Source: DATGZX01 sp035296965
GTDB taxonomy: Bacteria > Planctomycetota > Planctomycetia > Gemmatales > Gemmataceae
Length of the DNA: 61,971 nucleotides
Assembly: GCA_035296965.1 (NCBI GenBank)
Contig: DATGZX010000005.1
Coordinates: forward strand, 1-61,971
Direction: 5' to 3'
The notes beneath the pieces were generated by a model. It was not told the DNA's origin. It did not search any database and was given only the letters and a program-made list of their open reading frames with translations. Position numbers and translations under genes: made by a program. Each line of letters begins with the position of its first letter. Within the stretch, counting starts at the first letter, position 1. Shown one piece after another: positions 61,203 through 61,971 of the stretch.

Positions 61203-61565
61203 ATGAACACCATCCTTTTGCTCGTAGGCCTTCTGCTCCCTTCCGGTGATCCGCCTGTGGCAACACCATCCGACAATGCGCCCCGCGAAGAAGAGATCCA
61301 AAAATTAAAAGAAAAACTTCGGAAGGCGGAGGAGACCATTCGCCGACAAAGAGAGCAAATGGACGAATACCTGCGTGATCGTGCTGAAGCGCAAAGAAAA
61401 GAAGCTGGAGCACAAAAGAGAGAAGAAGAACGGCTCAAGCAAGCCTTGAATGTATTCGATCAACTTCTGAAAGGTCCCAAACCAAAAGGCGAGATGGATG
61501 ATCGCGTACCTCTACCTCCCGGAGTGTGCGCGAAGCAATTGCCGGGCCGATGTCGAGATTCGTAA
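61203..61565 (+). CDS. Small secreted coiled-coil protein
   Basis: 120 aa: hydrophobic leader MNTILLLVGLLLPSG, then a very charged helix (EIQKLKEKLRKAEETIRRQREQ, residues about 28-75) that predicts a coiled coil, then a short GPKPKG/PLPPGVC tail. A TTGGAGGACAGCC ribosome site precedes the ATG. Could be an accessory of the preceding secreted protein, 90 bases upstream on the same strand. The C-terminus runs close to a tandem repeat region, so its last residues may be shifted. Confidence 0.55.
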   Translation: MNTILLLVGLLLPSGDPPVATPSDNAPREEEIQKLKEKLRKAEETIRRQREQMDEYLRDRAEAQRKEAGAQKREEERLKQALNVFDQLLKGPKPKGEMDDRVPLPPGVCAKQLPGRCRDS

Positions 61566-61583
61566 CGGATTCCGTTGTCCGTC

Positions 61584-61674
61584 TTCTCGGCGCGGGTCTC
61601 CTGCTCGGCGCGGGTCTCCGACCCCGCCGCTACCCCTCTTGCTCGGCGCGGGTCTCCGACCCCGCCGCTACCCC
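61584..61674. repeat. Tandem repeat with 39-base period
   Basis: CTCGGCGCGGGTCTCCGACC followed by CCGCCGCTACCCCT occurs twice (from 61603 and from 61642) with a shorter first copy from 61585. Intergenic, not in any confident gene. Confidence 0.75.
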
Positions 61675-61971
61675 TGACCGAAGGTCTCCCCCCAAAGCCT
61701 TTCCAACCCCGCCGTCAAATCAATCGAACCGCAAAAAGCAGCCAAAGCCCGGAGACGCGAGCAACAGCCAGGTCAATCATCGTCGTTTCACGGCCCTTTC
61801 CACGTCACCGTGCACGATTCCCCCGATACTAGCCCGAAGCGTGAGTTTTGAAGTTGCGCTTTTTCGGACCTCTGTGCGCAACAGTAGAAAGGAGGCTCCT
61901 CCGCAGCTGTGAATTTGGGTAGAGTACGGTTTCTACCAACAATCGTATTCTCCCGAGCCGAGGAAGGAGCC
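61675..61971. other. Window end, no gene called
   Basis: No recognisable coding content. The last bases (GAGGAAGGAG) look like a ribosome site for a gene starting beyond the window. Confidence 0.45.

Noticed and set aside
1..61971. CRISPR arrays, tRNA, rRNA
   Set aside because: No regularly spaced direct repeats with unique spacers and no tRNA or rRNA consensus was seen on reading; a dedicated scan was not possible.

Overview
The window looks like chromosomal DNA of a planctomycete, most likely from the Gemmata side of the phylum. The reasons are: a secreted beta-helix protein carrying the planctomycete N-terminal motif LEPLEERQLLS; two very long ECF sigma factors fused through a membrane segment to extracytoplasmic domains (one a WD40 propeller); many small lineage-type hypotheticals; an M50/HlyD/WD40 export-like cassette; and dense palindromic intergenic repeats of the kind that litter these genomes. 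This is inference from families and style; no rRNA or tRNA is present to fix the taxonomy.

Layout. 0-6 kb is accessory: a decayed REP-associated tyrosine transposase (RAYT), a patatin-GAF protein, and a HigBA-like toxin-antitoxin pair plus a small methyltransferase lying between two copies of one MITE-like repeat. 6-9.5 kb carries a DUF255 thioredoxin-like protein fused to a DsbD-alpha-like domain, a bacterial Tsr3-like protein, and a SelW-like selenoprotein whose in-frame UGA is followed by a SECIS-like hairpin. 9.5-14.7 kb has a candidate structured RNA, a hybrid histidine kinase with a REC-XRE response regulator, and secreted HEAT and BON proteins. 14.8-20.4 kb is the 2-oxoglutarate dehydrogenase set odhA-odhB-lpdA. 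20.8-25.9 kb holds an FHA-GAF histidine kinase, a phosphoglycolate phosphatase, a threonine dehydratase-like enzyme and an ECF sigma/zinc anti-sigma pair. 25.9-32.7 kb is a three-gene cassette (GAF-HlyD, HlyD-WD40, PqqD-M50-HlyD). 34-40.7 kb contains an acyltransferase-acyl-AMP ligase, a TrmJ-type methyltransferase, an Rpn-type nuclease with a C-terminal duplicate, and a DUF488 / small protein / RluA-type operon. 41-44.4 kb is a sigma-WD40 fusion. 44.8-49.3 kb has a Uma2 nuclease, then a three-gene translationally coupled operon beginning with an ART-HYD1-like protein, bracketed by an intact ygiQ and a broken second copy of its 3' end. 49.4-62 kb carries a DUF4380 protein, a second sigma fusion, a G8-domain surface protein, a large RND efflux pump and two secreted hypotheticals.

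Strongest candidates for something new: the ART-HYD1-like operon inside the ygiQ duplication; the recoded SelW-like gene next to a Tsr3-like gene; the M50/HlyD/WD40/GAF cassette; and a family of modular palindromic repeats (four copies, shared outer arms, two alternative cores) that abut or enter coding ends. Starts were chosen from visible Shine-Dalgarno (SD) sequences and family alignments remembered from knowledge; no database search was run.
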